Positions 44,701 through 54,700 of a stretch of DNA of 64,000 nucleotides are shown piece by piece. Source of the DNA: Shewanella jiangmenensis (lineage in GTDB: Bacteria > Pseudomonadota > Gammaproteobacteria > Enterobacterales > Shewanellaceae). Each line of letters begins with the position of its first letter. The stretch's first letter is position 1. Where the stretch lies: assembly GCF_018596335.1 (NCBI RefSeq), contig NZ_JAHEPS010000002.1, positions 372,001-436,000 of the forward strand, given 5' to 3'. The notes below the pieces were generated by a model. It was not told where the DNA came from, did no database searches, and saw only the letters and a list, made by a program, of their open reading frames with translations. A program made the translations under genes and the position numbers.

Positions 44701-44846
44701 CGCTTATCACTGATGCGTTTTTTGAGTCGATGGCGGCGGTGGTAATGTTTGGTCTTGGGGTGGCAACTGTGCTGACCCTGCTGATTGTGCCCGTGTTTTA
44801 CATCATCTTTTTCCGCATCGGTTATCGCTCCTTCAAAGAGTTTTAA
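41775..44846 (+). CDS. RND efflux transporter permease
   Basis: A 1023-residue inner-membrane proton/drug antiporter with 12 helices and two large periplasmic loops. The hallmark VTLYPGATSTEVEEEVTYPVEKAIQ and the helix-4 region GALIIALGMLVDNAIVVVEG (paired acidic residues) are present. It ends GYRSFKEF. The two adaptor genes precede it by 9 bp. The form resembles VexK/MexK-like members with two adaptors. Substrates cannot be predicted. Confidence 0.92.
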   Translation: MSVAGYFVKNSVISWMFTLILLIGGSVAFLGLGQLEDPPFTIKDAVVVTLYPGATSTEVEEEVTYPVEKAIQALPYVDKIKSLSTSGLSQITVTMKNNYGPEELPQIWDELRRKVNDMAASLPPGAQHPMVNDDFGDVYGIMLMITGKDYSFRDLKDYVDYVKRELELVPGVGKVSLAGEQKEQIFVEMSLNKAASSNLDPNLISNLLNSQNMVSDAGNIQVAGDNLRIRTSGGSRTVEELQELIIPGTAGDKLIYLKDVATVRRGYQEIPTNVLSFNQAQAINLGISFSSGVNVVEVGKAVDAKLAQVDSARPAGMKIETMYNQPVEVDKSVGSFVWNLIAAVVIVIGVLLLFMGVKSGVLIGLILFLTCLGTFMLMLQAEIELQRISLGALIIALGMLVDNAIVVVEGILIGRQQGKSTLEASEAIVKQTMWPLLGATVIAITAFAPIGLSPDSTGEFAGSLFWVLLFSLFLSWITAITITPFFARLFFGEAGEAQTEGEQKDPYGGAFFTFYKVMLDVCMRYRYISVIAVVLAFVASVAGFAYVKQSFFPPSTTPIFLVDVWLPEGTDIRETQKVIAAMEERAAKLSDVEFVASSVGKGFPRFMLTYAPEKNYAAYGQLAIRASAFESLGDVMSTFRAEMEQGFPQTQLKFKRLEVGPSTDAKIEARISGADPDVLRELGAKVQAVFAATPGTVNVRHDWRERVKYIAPKFNESQARRLGIVKSQVDEALKFSFAGTQIGVYREGTNLLPIIGRLPDDERVDIESLESIRIWSPVLQTLVPLQQVVDGFEVKFEDPIIQRRDRKRTLTVFADADFEYDILPAELFSKMRAQVEAIEMPAGYELVWGGEFESSHDAQESLFATLPLGFLFMFLITVFLFNSVRKPLVIWACVPLAIIGITLGLLVLDKPFSFMALLGMLSLSGMLLKNGIVLLDQINLEINEGKEPFQAVFESTVSRVRPVCMAAITTILGMLPLITDAFFESMAAVVMFGLGVATVLTLLIVPVFYIIFFRIGYRSFKEF

Positions 44847-44861
44847 ACCGGAACTGACGTA

Positions 44862-44891
44862 ATAAAACGACCGCTGCGGCGGTCGTTTTAT
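44862..44891 (+). terminator. Terminator after the RND operon
   Basis: Long stem ATAAAACGACCGC / GCGGTCGTTTTAT with a 4-base loop; symmetrical. Confidence 0.85.
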
Positions 44892-45013
44892 TATCAATTA
44901 TTGCAACCAAATACGTAAATTGCGGCTTAAGTGCTGGTGGAAAATTGAACATGGATTTCAGGCCGTGGTAAATTGACACCAGACTGCAATACCATGGGTG
45001 AAGTTTAGCGAAA

Positions 45014-45613
45014 ATGGATAGTCATAAACTCTCGCCGGAAGAACTCGACAGCTTTAAAGAGCTGTTTGCCATAGAGCCGGGTGACGAGCTTCCGGATGCC
45101 CACCGGCTGACTGTAACCACCAAGGTGCCTGAATTGGTGGCGAGGCTGCTTGGCAAGTCCAAACTGACCTTGCTGGCCGAGGTGAGCCACTACAAGCTGT
45201 TTTTCCCGCTAAATCTGCATATGGACGAATTCGGCCAGTTCAATCCTGAGCTTGGCATTCCTGAAGTGCTCGACACCCGTGGTGGTGAGCGCAGCTGGCG
45301 GCTGACTGATTTGGACGGCGTGGTGGTGAAATCCGCCGACGATGGCGAGCCGCTGGAGCTGTTGTCGCTGTCAAGTTCAGGGGTTACCCTGCGCGAGCAG
45401 GACATGGGCGACAGCAAAGAGGTGCAGCTTGAGCTGCCGGGCGGTGAAACCGTGCCGCTGGCGGTGGAAGAGGTGCGCAGCGAAAATGGTGTAGTGGCGG
45501 CGCGGATTTTGGCCTCCGCGGAGGCCCGCGAAGCATTGCGGCGGTTTTTGTTTGGCCGTCATCGGGATCTGTATGCCGAGCTTTATGCCGATTTGGCGCA
45601 GCCAAAGCCCTGA
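45014..45613 (+). CDS. Possible PilZ-domain protein
   Basis: A 199-residue cytosolic protein. Residues about 85-185 carry a PilZ-like pattern: RGGER (RxxxR) near 89-93, then LSLSSSGVTL ((D/N)xSxxG-like, with Ser in the first position) and a closing REALRRFLFGRHR helix. PilZ domains bind cyclic di-GMP. The N-terminal 80 residues are unassigned. The call is moderate because the second motif is off-consensus. A 16-bp repeat array follows the stop. Confidence 0.55.
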   Translation: MDSHKLSPEELDSFKELFAIEPGDELPDAHRLTVTTKVPELVARLLGKSKLTLLAEVSHYKLFFPLNLHMDEFGQFNPELGIPEVLDTRGGERSWRLTDLDGVVVKSADDGEPLELLSLSSSGVTLREQDMGDSKEVQLELPGGETVPLAVEEVRSENGVVAARILASAEAREALRRFLFGRHRDLYAELYADLAQPKP

Positions 45614-45621
45614 ATCGCGTT

Positions 45622-45685
45622 CGTTTGAAATCACTTGGCCGCAAAACACTTAAGCGCAAAAACACTTAAGCGCTGAAATCATTGA
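45622..45685 (+). repeat. Four 16-bp tandem copies after the PilZ-like gene
   Basis: Units at 45622, 45638, 45654 and 45670. The middle two read GCCGCAAAACACTTAA and GCGCAAAAACACTTAA; the outer two share TGAAATCA. The stop context CCCTGAATC (45608-45616) resembles a further, shifted copy, so the array may originate at the stop codon. Confidence 0.7.
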
Positions 45686-45715
45686 GCAATCAAATGGCGA
45701 GCTTTGGAGGCGAGT

Positions 45716-46030
45716 ATGGATAATCTGTTTTCTTCCTTGCCGACACAGAGCGCAGACGAGGTGTTTACTACCCTCGTCAGCTCCTCCCATTGCCGGATTG
45801 AGCGAATTGTCTCCTTTGGTCAGACAACGCCTGAGGGGCAATGGTACGATCAGGACGAGCATGAATGGGTGATGTTACTGAGTGGCAGCGCCGAGCTCAG
45901 TTTTGCCGATGGTACGCGCATTGCCCTTAAGCCCGGCGATTACGTCACCATTCCCGCCCATGTGCGCCACCGGGTTGAACACACGGCCCTGAATGAAGTC
46001 AGCGTGTGGCTGGCGGTATTTTACCGCTGA
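45716..46030 (+). CDS. Cupin-domain protein
   Basis: A 104-residue single-domain cupin. Motif 1 is EHEWVMLLSGSAELSF and motif 2 GDYVTIPAHVRHRVEHT, supplying possible metal ligands (His, Glu, His). The ATG at 45716 follows GGAGG; the longer TTG frame adds four residues. The role is unknown; this small family is often called phosphoribosylaminoimidazole carboxylase-like or simply cupin. Confidence 0.82.
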   Translation: MDNLFSSLPTQSADEVFTTLVSSSHCRIERIVSFGQTTPEGQWYDQDEHEWVMLLSGSAELSFADGTRIALKPGDYVTIPAHVRHRVEHTALNEVSVWLAVFYR

Positions 46031-46141
46031 TTATTTTTTGTTCGCCGCCTCATAAGTCTTTTCTGAAACACTGTCTCTGCTATACTCTGCGTCCGATTTT
46101 TCCAAGCTTCCATTTCAGGCAAGGCAGACGAGTTTCAGTTC

Positions 46142-48070
46142 ATGAGCACAAACGGCGTTGAAATCTTTACTCCCGGCACCTCCAAGAGTCCAGCTGCCCC
46201 GGCGCACCTTGCCCCGGTAGCCCTTGCCGATAACAAGCTTGAGCTGCTCGCCCCGGCTAAAAACGCCGACTATGGTATTGAAGCCATCCGCCACGGTGCC
46301 GATGCGGTTTACATTGGCGCGCCCGCCTTCGGTGCCCGCCACACCGCCGGTAACAGCATCGCCGACATTGCCCGCTTGTGTGAATTTGCCCACCGCTACC
46401 ATGCTCAGGTGTTTGTTACCGTAAACACCATCCTGTTTGACTCTGAGCTTGAGGATGCCCGCAAGCTGATTTGGGAAGTGTACGAGGCCGGTGCCGATGC
46501 CATCATTGTGCAGGACCTTGGCTTGCTTGAGCTGGATTTACCCCCCATCGCGCTGCACGCCAGTACTCAGATGGATAACAGGTTGCCGGAAAAAGTCTCG
46601 TTTCTTGAGCACGTTGGGTTTTCTCAGGTGGTGCTGGCGCGGGAGCTGAGCTTAAGCCAAATTCGCGCCGTGGCCGCCCAAACCCAGACCCGGCTTGAGT
46701 TCTTTATTCACGGCGCCCTGTGCGTGGCGTTCAGCGGCCAGTGCTACATCAGTGAGGCTTACACCGATAACCGCAGCGCCAACCGCGGCGAGTGCTCGCA
46801 GCAGTGCCGTATGCCGGGTAACCTCAAGACCCGTCAGGGCGATACCATAGCCACCAACGAGCATATGCTGTCGCTTAAAGACAATAATCAGACTGAAAAC
46901 CTCGAAGCGCTGATTGACGCCGGTATCCGCTCGTTCAAGATTGAAGGGCGCCTTAAAGACTTGAGTTACGTGAAAAACGTAACCGCCCACTATCGTCAGC
47001 AGCTCGATGCCATCATGGCGCGCCGCCCCGAGTTTGAAAGTGCCTCCCATGGCCGCTGCAGCTACAGCTTTGTGCCGGATCCGGACAAAAGCTTCAACCG
47101 CGGTAAAACCGATTACTTTGTCCATGACCGCAAGCCGGAAATTGCCGATTTCCGCACCCCCAAGTACCTGGGTATTGAGGTAGGTAAGGTCACCAAAATC
47201 GCCAAAGATCATATCGTTGTTGATTCAAGCACCGAGTTCCACAACGGCGACGGCCTGGGCTTCTTTGCCCGCAATTTTGAAAAGGCGCGTCTGTCGGACG
47301 ATAAGCTCACCGGTTTCCGGATTAACCGCGCCGAAGGCAATGTACTGTATTTAAAAACCATTCCTCAGGATTTACGGGTAGGTGTGACCCTGTATCGTAA
47401 CCACGATCAGGAATTTGAGACCCTGCTTGCCAAAGAGTCGGCCGAGCGCCTGGTGACTGTGGACTTTTTACTTGCTGAAACCGCTACCGGCCTTAGCCTC
47501 ACCGCCGCCGACCGCCACGGTCACAGCGTGACTGTGGCAGCGGAATTTGAAAAGCAGCTCGCCAAAGACCTTGAGCGCAACCGCGACGGGCTCAATAAAA
47601 ACCTTGGCAAGCTTGGTAACACCGACTTTTGCCTCGGTGACATCAACCTTGGCGACGCCGCCGGGGTGTTTGCGCCCGCGTCGGTTATCAATAACCTGCG
47701 CCGCGACGCGGTTGAAGCGCTGACAAAGGCGCGGATTGAAGGCTATCAGCGGCCAACGCCGTGGCAGCGCGATGACAGCGTGCGTTATCCCCAAAAAAGC
47801 ATGACTTACCTTGCCAACGTCGCCAACCAGAAGGCCAAAGACTTCTTTACCCGCCACGGCGTGGTGTCGATTCGCGATGCCTATGAAGTGCGGCCGGTAA
47901 AGGGCGACGCACCGCTGATGATCACCAAGCACTGCATCCGTTACAGCTACAACATGTGCCCCAAAGAAGTGCCCGGCATCAAGGCCGAACCGCTTGAAAT
48001 GGAACTTGGCGGCAAGCAGTTCAAGCTGGTGTTTGACTGCCACAAGTGCGAAATGCTGGTGGTGGGCTAA
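46142..48070 (+). CDS. rlhA: 23S rRNA C2501 hydroxylase RlhA (U32 family)
   Basis: A 642-residue U32-family protein matching YdcP/RlhA, which is needed for 5-hydroxycytidine at position 2501 of 23S rRNA. Recognisable parts are LLAPAKNADYGIEAIRHGADAVYIG, LHASTQMDNR, FIHGALCVAFSGQCYIS and RGECSQQCR. The C-terminal pairs MCPKE and CHKCEM may bind an Fe-S cluster. The N-terminal 29 residues before LELLAPAK are longer than in E. coli RlhA. It is transcribed alone. Confidence 0.87.
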   Translation: MSTNGVEIFTPGTSKSPAAPAHLAPVALADNKLELLAPAKNADYGIEAIRHGADAVYIGAPAFGARHTAGNSIADIARLCEFAHRYHAQVFVTVNTILFDSELEDARKLIWEVYEAGADAIIVQDLGLLELDLPPIALHASTQMDNRLPEKVSFLEHVGFSQVVLARELSLSQIRAVAAQTQTRLEFFIHGALCVAFSGQCYISEAYTDNRSANRGECSQQCRMPGNLKTRQGDTIATNEHMLSLKDNNQTENLEALIDAGIRSFKIEGRLKDLSYVKNVTAHYRQQLDAIMARRPEFESASHGRCSYSFVPDPDKSFNRGKTDYFVHDRKPEIADFRTPKYLGIEVGKVTKIAKDHIVVDSSTEFHNGDGLGFFARNFEKARLSDDKLTGFRINRAEGNVLYLKTIPQDLRVGVTLYRNHDQEFETLLAKESAERLVTVDFLLAETATGLSLTAADRHGHSVTVAAEFEKQLAKDLERNRDGLNKNLGKLGNTDFCLGDINLGDAAGVFAPASVINNLRRDAVEALTKARIEGYQRPTPWQRDDSVRYPQKSMTYLANVANQKAKDFFTRHGVVSIRDAYEVRPVKGDAPLMITKHCIRYSYNMCPKEVPGIKAEPLEMELGGKQFKLVFDCHKCEMLVVG

Positions 48071-48097
48071 CCCGCGACGGCACAGTTAAGAAATGAG

Positions 48098-48128
48098 AAA
48101 AGGGCGGTGATGTTTCACCGCCCTTTTT
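48098..48128. terminator. Bidirectional terminator between rlhA and the M4 protease gene
   Basis: Stem AAAAGGGCGGTGA / TCACCGCCCTTTT with a short loop, symmetrical A and T runs. Confidence 0.88.
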
Positions 48129-48153
48129 GCTGCCAACGCATTGTTTCAGTGGA

Positions 48154-50523
48154 TTACTGGCAGCTTCCCAGCAAGGTCCATGCATCCCACGGACCTGAGA
48201 ATACCTCTGGGCTCTGGCCCTGGTTCCACCAGTTGGCAAAATACTCTTTGCCGTTTTGCGAGACCATATCGCCTGCCAGATAAATGCTTGCGGCATTCCA
48301 GGCCTGGGCACTGCAGCTGCCCGTGCCACCACCGCTGACATTCACGGTTTTGCTCACTGTGTGACTTAAGCCTTCGGCGTCGGTTACGCTGAGCTGCACC
48401 TGATAGTTACCTGCCGCCGCGTAGTTGTGGCTTGGGTTAGTGGCGCTGCTGCTGTATCCATCACCAAAGTTCCAGCTGTGGCCGGTAACGGCTTTGTCGT
48501 CCCTGGCAAGGCTGGTGAAGTCCACTGACAGGCCGCTGGCGCTGAAGCTGAAATCGGCTACCGGCGCCTGGTTAGTGCCATTGTTGCCGCCACACTTGTC
48601 GAGCTTCTGCCATACGTTGGTGTACACATCCGGCGCTGCACCGGTTGACCACCAGATGGCCTCGTAGTTGTAGCCCTTGTAGGACACGCGATCGCCAAGG
48701 TTATAGGCGGTGCTGGCGCTCCAGGCTGCAACGGTACACTCGCTTGGAGCGGTGCTGCCAACACTGATGCTCACTTGGTGTTCATCACTTAGGCCTTCGG
48801 CGTCGGTCACTTTGAGGGTGACTGTATAGCTGCCGGCGCTGGCGTAGCTGTGGCTTGGGTTGGCGGCCGTGCTGCTGCTGTTGTCACCAAAGTTCCAGCT
48901 GCGGCTCGCAATGCCCTTGTCGTCGCTTGAGCTGTCGCTGAAGCTGACAGTGAGGCCGTTGATGCTGTAACTGAAGTTGGCATTGGGGGCCTGATTACTG
49001 CCGCCGCCACAGCCTGAGCCATCTTTGGCGCCGCTGCCGCTGATCCCTACGCCCTCAAGGGATGCCACCACATCATTGACGCAATAGCCCAGATCCTTGG
49101 CCGCCTTGTAAACCCCCTGACCGGCACTGACGAAGGTGGCATTGGCGCTCCAATACAGCTGGTTGGCGCGCACATAGATATCGAAGGCTTTACGTATGTT
49201 CCACCCAGCCGAGGTCGATAACAGATAAAACGCCTTGTTGTAGACGCCGGAGCTGTGGTGAACGTCCATGCCGCTGTAGTACTGGCTGGCGTTGTCGATA
49301 GAGCGGCCATCCAGCGTCGGATTATTCATGTAACGCATGGCACCGCTGCCTTTTTTAATCTTGTCGCCAATCTGCCAGTTGAAGCTGCCGGTGAGGTAGT
49401 AGCTTGCTGCCGCCGCGGCGATATCCGAAAAGGACTCATTCAAACCGCCGGATTGATACTGGTACTCAAGGTTAGAGTTTTGCTGGGTAAAGCCGTGGCT
49501 GACTTCGTGGGCCACTACGCCCAGGTCAACCAGCGGGTGAAATACCGTGTTGCCATCACCGAAGGTCATTTGCTGGCCGTCCCAGAAGGCATTTTCATAG
49601 TTACGGTCGTAGTGAACCCGCATTCTGAGCTTCTGACTGATGGGCGCCTTGTTGTACCAGTCGCGGTACATGTTGAAGGTGACCTGACCAAAGGCGTGGG
49701 CATCGTTCAGCGCCGAATAGCCGCCATTGACTTCGCGGGCGGTGTTTTCGTAGCAGGGGAAGGTATGCACGCTGCCACCTGAGGTGGCGTTTTTCATGTC
49801 CCAGGTTTCGACATTGGTGCTGTCAAGACGACAGCTGCTGCCGCTGCCGGTGACTTCGAAAGCAGGATAAGTGCCATTCGGGCCAAAGGTGTAACGACCG
49901 GTACGCAGGTTACCACCGGGGCCGGTACCTGAGGCAAAGGCCATGGCATCCCAGCTGTCGAGCACGTCACCCGAGTGTGCATCGATAAACAGCATAGGAC
50001 GGATGGGCTCCTGACCGGGCGTGACGTGTACGTAGGAAATCTGCCAGGCAAGGTGTGCCTTATCCTTGTTGTCGAGCCAGATATATAGCTGACTTTGCAG
50101 GTTTTCTACCTCATCACGGCTAAGCTGCACACCGCTGTGGCCGAGGGCCTGCTCCACGGCGCTTTCGACATCATATTTGGGCTTAAGCGATGGCAAATCT
50201 TTCTCAATGCCGACAATTTGCTCGCCATAGAGACCGTGAAGCTGCTTCATGGCCGAGCGGCTGGCTACGACTGAGGCGGCATACACAGGGATCCCCTGAT
50301 GGAACTGCTGAAAACGACCTTTGTCATCACCGCCGGGGGTGGCGGCAAAGGTCACTGCCTGATAGTCGCCGCTATCGACCGCGGCGAACATCTTATGGGC
50401 CTGAGAGGCTTTGCTGGCAGCGCTTTGCTGGTGAAGCTTAACCCGCTCTGCGGCCATGCCATGGGTGGACATGAGACTTGTTACTGCGAGGGCACAGAGT
50501 GCGAGTCTTGAATGGATATGCAT
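48154..50523 (-). CDS. Secreted M4 (thermolysin-type) metalloprotease with PKD and chitin-binding-type modules
   Basis: A 789-residue exported protease. A signal peptide (1-24, ending HGMAAE) is followed by an FTP/PepSY propeptide (about 45-190). The M4 catalytic domain (about 200-510) has the zinc motif H339-E340-x-x-H343 and third ligand Glu in GGLNESFSD. After it come PKD domain 1, a chitinase-C-type carbohydrate-binding module (AWSASTAYNLGDRVSYKG), PKD domain 2, and a second such module ending LLGSCQ. Linkers are Gly/Asn-rich. Modules of this type bind chitin or other insoluble glycans. It is monocistronic with its own promoter. Confidence 0.92.
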   Translation of the reverse strand: MHIHSRLALCALAVTSLMSTHGMAAERVKLHQQSAASKASQAHKMFAAVDSGDYQAVTFAATPGGDDKGRFQQFHQGIPVYAASVVASRSAMKQLHGLYGEQIVGIEKDLPSLKPKYDVESAVEQALGHSGVQLSRDEVENLQSQLYIWLDNKDKAHLAWQISYVHVTPGQEPIRPMLFIDAHSGDVLDSWDAMAFASGTGPGGNLRTGRYTFGPNGTYPAFEVTGSGSSCRLDSTNVETWDMKNATSGGSVHTFPCYENTAREVNGGYSALNDAHAFGQVTFNMYRDWYNKAPISQKLRMRVHYDRNYENAFWDGQQMTFGDGNTVFHPLVDLGVVAHEVSHGFTQQNSNLEYQYQSGGLNESFSDIAAAAASYYLTGSFNWQIGDKIKKGSGAMRYMNNPTLDGRSIDNASQYYSGMDVHHSSGVYNKAFYLLSTSAGWNIRKAFDIYVRANQLYWSANATFVSAGQGVYKAAKDLGYCVNDVVASLEGVGISGSGAKDGSGCGGGSNQAPNANFSYSINGLTVSFSDSSSDDKGIASRSWNFGDNSSSTAANPSHSYASAGSYTVTLKVTDAEGLSDEHQVSISVGSTAPSECTVAAWSASTAYNLGDRVSYKGYNYEAIWWSTGAAPDVYTNVWQKLDKCGGNNGTNQAPVADFSFSASGLSVDFTSLARDDKAVTGHSWNFGDGYSSSATNPSHNYAAAGNYQVQLSVTDAEGLSHTVSKTVNVSGGGTGSCSAQAWNAASIYLAGDMVSQNGKEYFANWWNQGQSPEVFSGPWDAWTLLGSCQ

Positions 50524-51038
50524 GTTTGACTCCGATTTTTGCTGTTGTTATTTGGCGCGCAAACCGAAATAAACCACATGCCATTATCCGTAACGTCAAT
50601 TGAGATAAGGCAAATTATTACGGCCGAGGCCGATTTATTGTTGCTGACGGGCAAGCCCGGTCGCTTCTGTGTGGAAGCGGTTTTTACCATATGCCTCACA
50701 TAAAAATTCATCAAATCGTATTTTGTATGCTGGATACTCTTTGTTTGTGAATGCTTGTTTACAAATGCGTAACATTTTCCTGCCAGTCTGAGGGGGATTT
50801 AAGCGAAGCGCGGTTATGGACTGCCTTGTCGGCGAAATTGTGGATTGTGCAAAATCTGTACATCAAGGCTTACAGTGAAATATTCTCAAGCTAAATCTGA
50901 TATATATCGATTTGGTATAATTTATTCATAATGAATTTCAGCCACTTTGAATATTTCCCCTTAACTGCAGTATGCTGTGGCTTTACAGAGCCGATACCGG
51001 CAGTGGTTCGGGCCTAAACAAGACAAAGGAGCAATGGC
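50524..51038. other. 515-bp gene-free region between the divergent protease and PH-domain genes
   Basis: AT-rich sequence with promoter-like stretches near 50700-50780 and 50880-50940. No ORF with a ribosome binding site, RNA gene or strong hairpin was recognised. Confidence 0.4.
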
Positions 51039-51416
51039 TTGGGATTTTTGAATGCCCTGATGGGCAATGCCAGTGAAGTGGATTTGACCGAGTTGACCGC
51101 CGAGTTGTCGCCCATCATGGGTGACAATGAAGCGTTGCAGCTCGCCTACAAAATCGTGCGCGACCTGTTCGTGTTCACCAATAAGCGGCTGATCCTCATT
51201 GATAAGCAGGGCATGACCGGTAAGAAGGTGAGCTACCACTCGATCCCCTACAAGGCGATTATTCACTTTGAAGTGGAAACAGCCGGTACCTTCGACATGG
51301 ATGCCGAGCTTAAATTGTGGATCTCGGGCCAACATGAGCCGCTGGTAAAAGAGCTTAAGCGCGGCACCGATGTGGTCGGGATCCAAAAAACCATCGCCCG
51401 TTATGTGCTTGGCTAA
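51039..51416 (+). CDS. Bacterial PH-domain protein
   Basis: A 125-residue cytosolic protein with a bacterial pleckstrin-homology fold (bPH_1): FTNKRLILIDKQGMTGKKVSYHSIPYKAI followed by ELKLWISG. Function unknown. It starts at TTG: AAGGAG lies seven bases upstream, and an ATG five bases before it is in another frame that stops at once. Terminator follows. Confidence 0.8.
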   Translation: MGFLNALMGNASEVDLTELTAELSPIMGDNEALQLAYKIVRDLFVFTNKRLILIDKQGMTGKKVSYHSIPYKAIIHFEVETAGTFDMDAELKLWISGQHEPLVKELKRGTDVVGIQKTIARYVLG

Positions 51417-51433
51417 CGCTGCCATTACCTGCC

Positions 51434-51458
51434 AAAGCCGCCATCAGGCGGCTTTTTT
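51434..51458 (+). terminator. Terminator after the PH-domain gene
   Basis: Stem AAGCCGCC / GGCGGCTT with a 4-base loop and a six-T run. Confidence 0.88.
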
Positions 51459-51776
51459 GTTGCCAGAATTCGCCTCTATTTAATCTCTATCCGGCAGCTA
51501 CCCCTCATCAAATACATTGATAAGTGTCTGATAAAAGTAAAATAGATGTTTAGTAGAGATAAAATTGGCAAAGAAACGACTGCCAGTGCCATTGCTGCCA
51601 CCCTGCAGGCACCGTACAACCGAGTCTGCCGTTATTTGAATGTTAATTTGGTTAACCGGATTGTGTGATTTGGTTGGCGATTGATGCGGCATAACGGGAC
51701 GTCGGTTTATTCACGTTCCAGCACAATGATAAAAAACAGGCAAAAACACTGCAGGCAAGCAGGGAAGGGTGAAAGT
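51459..51776. other. 318-bp upstream region of the TonB receptor gene
   Basis: AT-rich upstream sequence with direct TGATAA motifs near 51515 and 51530. No confident operator or Fur box was identified; an inward-shifted start leaves this as untranslated DNA. Confidence 0.4.
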
Positions 51777-54700
51777 ATGAAAAAGACAATTCTGACGTTG
51801 GCTATCCAGGCCGCGGTGCTGGGAACGGTACCCATGGTTGCTATGGCTGCCGATGAGGTTGAGGTGACCAAGGTTGCATCAGGGAGCAATCAACAGGCCA
51901 GCGGCGAGCAGGCTGCCAACGGCGACGATGCTGCCATCGAAAAAATCGCCATCACAGGCTCACGTATCAAGCGCGACAGCTTCTCACTGGCCACCCCTAT
52001 GATGGGGCTCAGCGCCGAAGAGATTTCCGACTCCGGTTTGGGTTCACTGTCAGAAATTCTGGTTGACCAGATCCCGTCGATTGCCGAAGGCGTCAGTAAC
52101 ACCAACAGTCAATCGAGCGTGCAGAACACGGGTCTGTCGACCATTAACCTGCGTAACCTCGGTACCGACCGCACCCTGACCCTGATTGATGGCCGCCGCG
52201 TGGTATCCAACAGCTATTCAGGCAACTACGTCAGTTTGTCGACCATTCCTACCGCCATGGTAGACAAGGTTGAAATCATCACCGGCGGCGCTTCGGCGGT
52301 GTACGGCTCTGACGCTATCGCCGGCGTGGTGAACATTCTCACCAAGCAAAAAGGCACAGGCTTTGAAATCAACGCCAAGGGCGGTGAAACCTTTGAAGGC
52401 GGTGGCCGCGAGTTCACCGTCGATATGGGCTATGGTGCTGATTTTGCAGATAACCGCGGTTATCTCTACGCCAGTGCTACCTACGACAAGCAATACGGCT
52501 TGTTCGCCACCGAGCGTGAGCGCGGTCTGTTTGAGTCGACCTACAAGTACGATGAAGACCAGATGTGCAACACCATGAAGGTCTCCGATCCGAGCGTATC
52601 CGGTGGTTATCGTTACCAGTGTATGCGTGAGATTGGTCCGCAGGACTGGCGTGAGCGCAGCAACGACATCACAGGTGGTCTCTTCAGCTATTCCGATTCT
52701 GCCAAGAAGAAATATTCTGGCTGGTATAACGAATCCAACCAGTTCAGCAACGACTGGAGCGAAGAGCGCGACGGTTTTAACGCCGCGCCGCTGGATATCC
52801 TGAAAGTGCCGGAAGACTCGCTGAACGCGGCATTTAAAGTTGATTACGATTTCTCTGATGAGCTGCAGGCCTATGCACAGGTGCAGTTCAGCAAGAACAA
52901 CTCCTTCCGAGGCGGTGCTGCCGAAGGTCAGGATTATAACGATGCCGAGCCTTACATCGACCCGGTCACCGGCGAACCCGGCACTGTGGCTGCAGGCTCA
53001 ATCAAAAAGGGCAACCCCTTTATTCCTGCAGAAATCGCCGCGGTAGCCGCTGGCAGCATCAACTGGGATCGCCGCTTTGACGAAGTGGGTCCGGTTGAAA
53101 CCGATAACGAGCGCACCACACTGCGCAGCTGGGCCGGCCTTAAGGGCTATGTGTTCGGTGACTGGAGCTGGGATGCTTCTGTTGGTTACGGCAAATTTGA
53201 GCAGCGCCAGCAGCGTGTTAACGAAATCAGTATCTTCAAGCTGAAAGACGCGCTCAACGCGGTATACGCCGCCGATGGCAGCACCATTCAGTGCGCCAGT
53301 GAAGATGCCCGTGCCGATGGTTGTGTGCCTATCAACATTTTTGGCACCGGCAGCATCAGCGCCGAGGCTGCGGATTACATTCGCGTTAACCCATATATCC
53401 ACACCGACATCAGCCAGCTTAACCTGATGGCTTACATGAATGGTGAGCTGTTTGAAATGCCTGCCGGTGGCGCTCAGGCCGCCTTTGGTGTGGAATATCG
53501 CCGTGATACCCAGTCGGTGAGTACCGATGAAGAGATGCGCTCTCTGGCCGTGACCTTCAACGACGTACCGCCATTCTCCGGTGAAGTGAACGTTTACGAA
53601 GCCTTTGGTGAAGTGAACCTGCCGCTGCTGCGCGATGTGGTCGCTGCCAAGAAACTCGATATGGATCTGTCGCTGCGTCTTGCCGACTACAGCCAGAAAA
53701 ACATCGACCTGATGTCCAGCTATCGTGCCGGTATCTTCTGGGAACCTATCAGCAACTACGCCGTACGTGCCAACTACTCACGTTCACAGCGTGCGCCTAA
53801 CATCACCGAACTGGTGTCGCCACCACGGGGTGACTACGACTCGGTAATCGATATCTGTTCCGGTATCGATGCCAGCACCACAGGCCAAATCGCAGAAAAT
53901 TGCCGTAAGGATCCGGGTATTGCCGCCGCCATCGCTGAAAGCGGCAGCTACAAGGATTCAGGCGGCTCCAAGTACTCACCCAACGCAGGTAACGACGAGC
54001 TGTTTGAAGAAACCGCCGACACCTACACGTTGGGCTTTACCGTGGCGCCGCAGTTTGTTCCTAACCTGCAGCTCGCGGTCGACTACTACGACATCACAGT
54101 ATTTGATGCCATCAGCCAGTTCTCCAACGAGGACATCCTGGCCCTGTGTTACGACAGTGCCAACTATGGCGATGCCAACGGTTACTGCGCCGACATTACC
54201 CGTGACACTGAAGGTCAGCTGACTGAAATCATTCAGCGCGAGCAAAACCTGGACGAAATCTCCACCCGTGGTTACGACTTCTCGTTCACCTACAAGCTGG
54301 AACTGGACGCCATGGGCGAGTTCAAGCTGTCAGGTAACTGGACCCACGTGCTGGACTACAAGGTCTCTTACACCGCCGTCAGCGGCGAATACTTTGAAGA
54401 TGACTACGTAGGTCAGCTCTCCAGCGGCATCTTCGAGGACAAGGCCGGCCTGTCGCTGACCTGGACCTATGTCGATCTGCGCATCCGCTGGAGCACCAAG
54501 TACAAGGGCCCGATGGTGGATGACTATGAGCGCATGGACGACTATCTGGAAGCGCTGGCGGCCAACCAAGCGAAACTCGATGCCGGTACCGGCGGCGTAG
54601 AAAACCCTGAAACCCTGTCGTTCTATGACTATGGCTCGTACATCACCCATGACCTCAGTGTGTCATACACCATGGACGTAGCCCGTAACACCGAGCTTCG

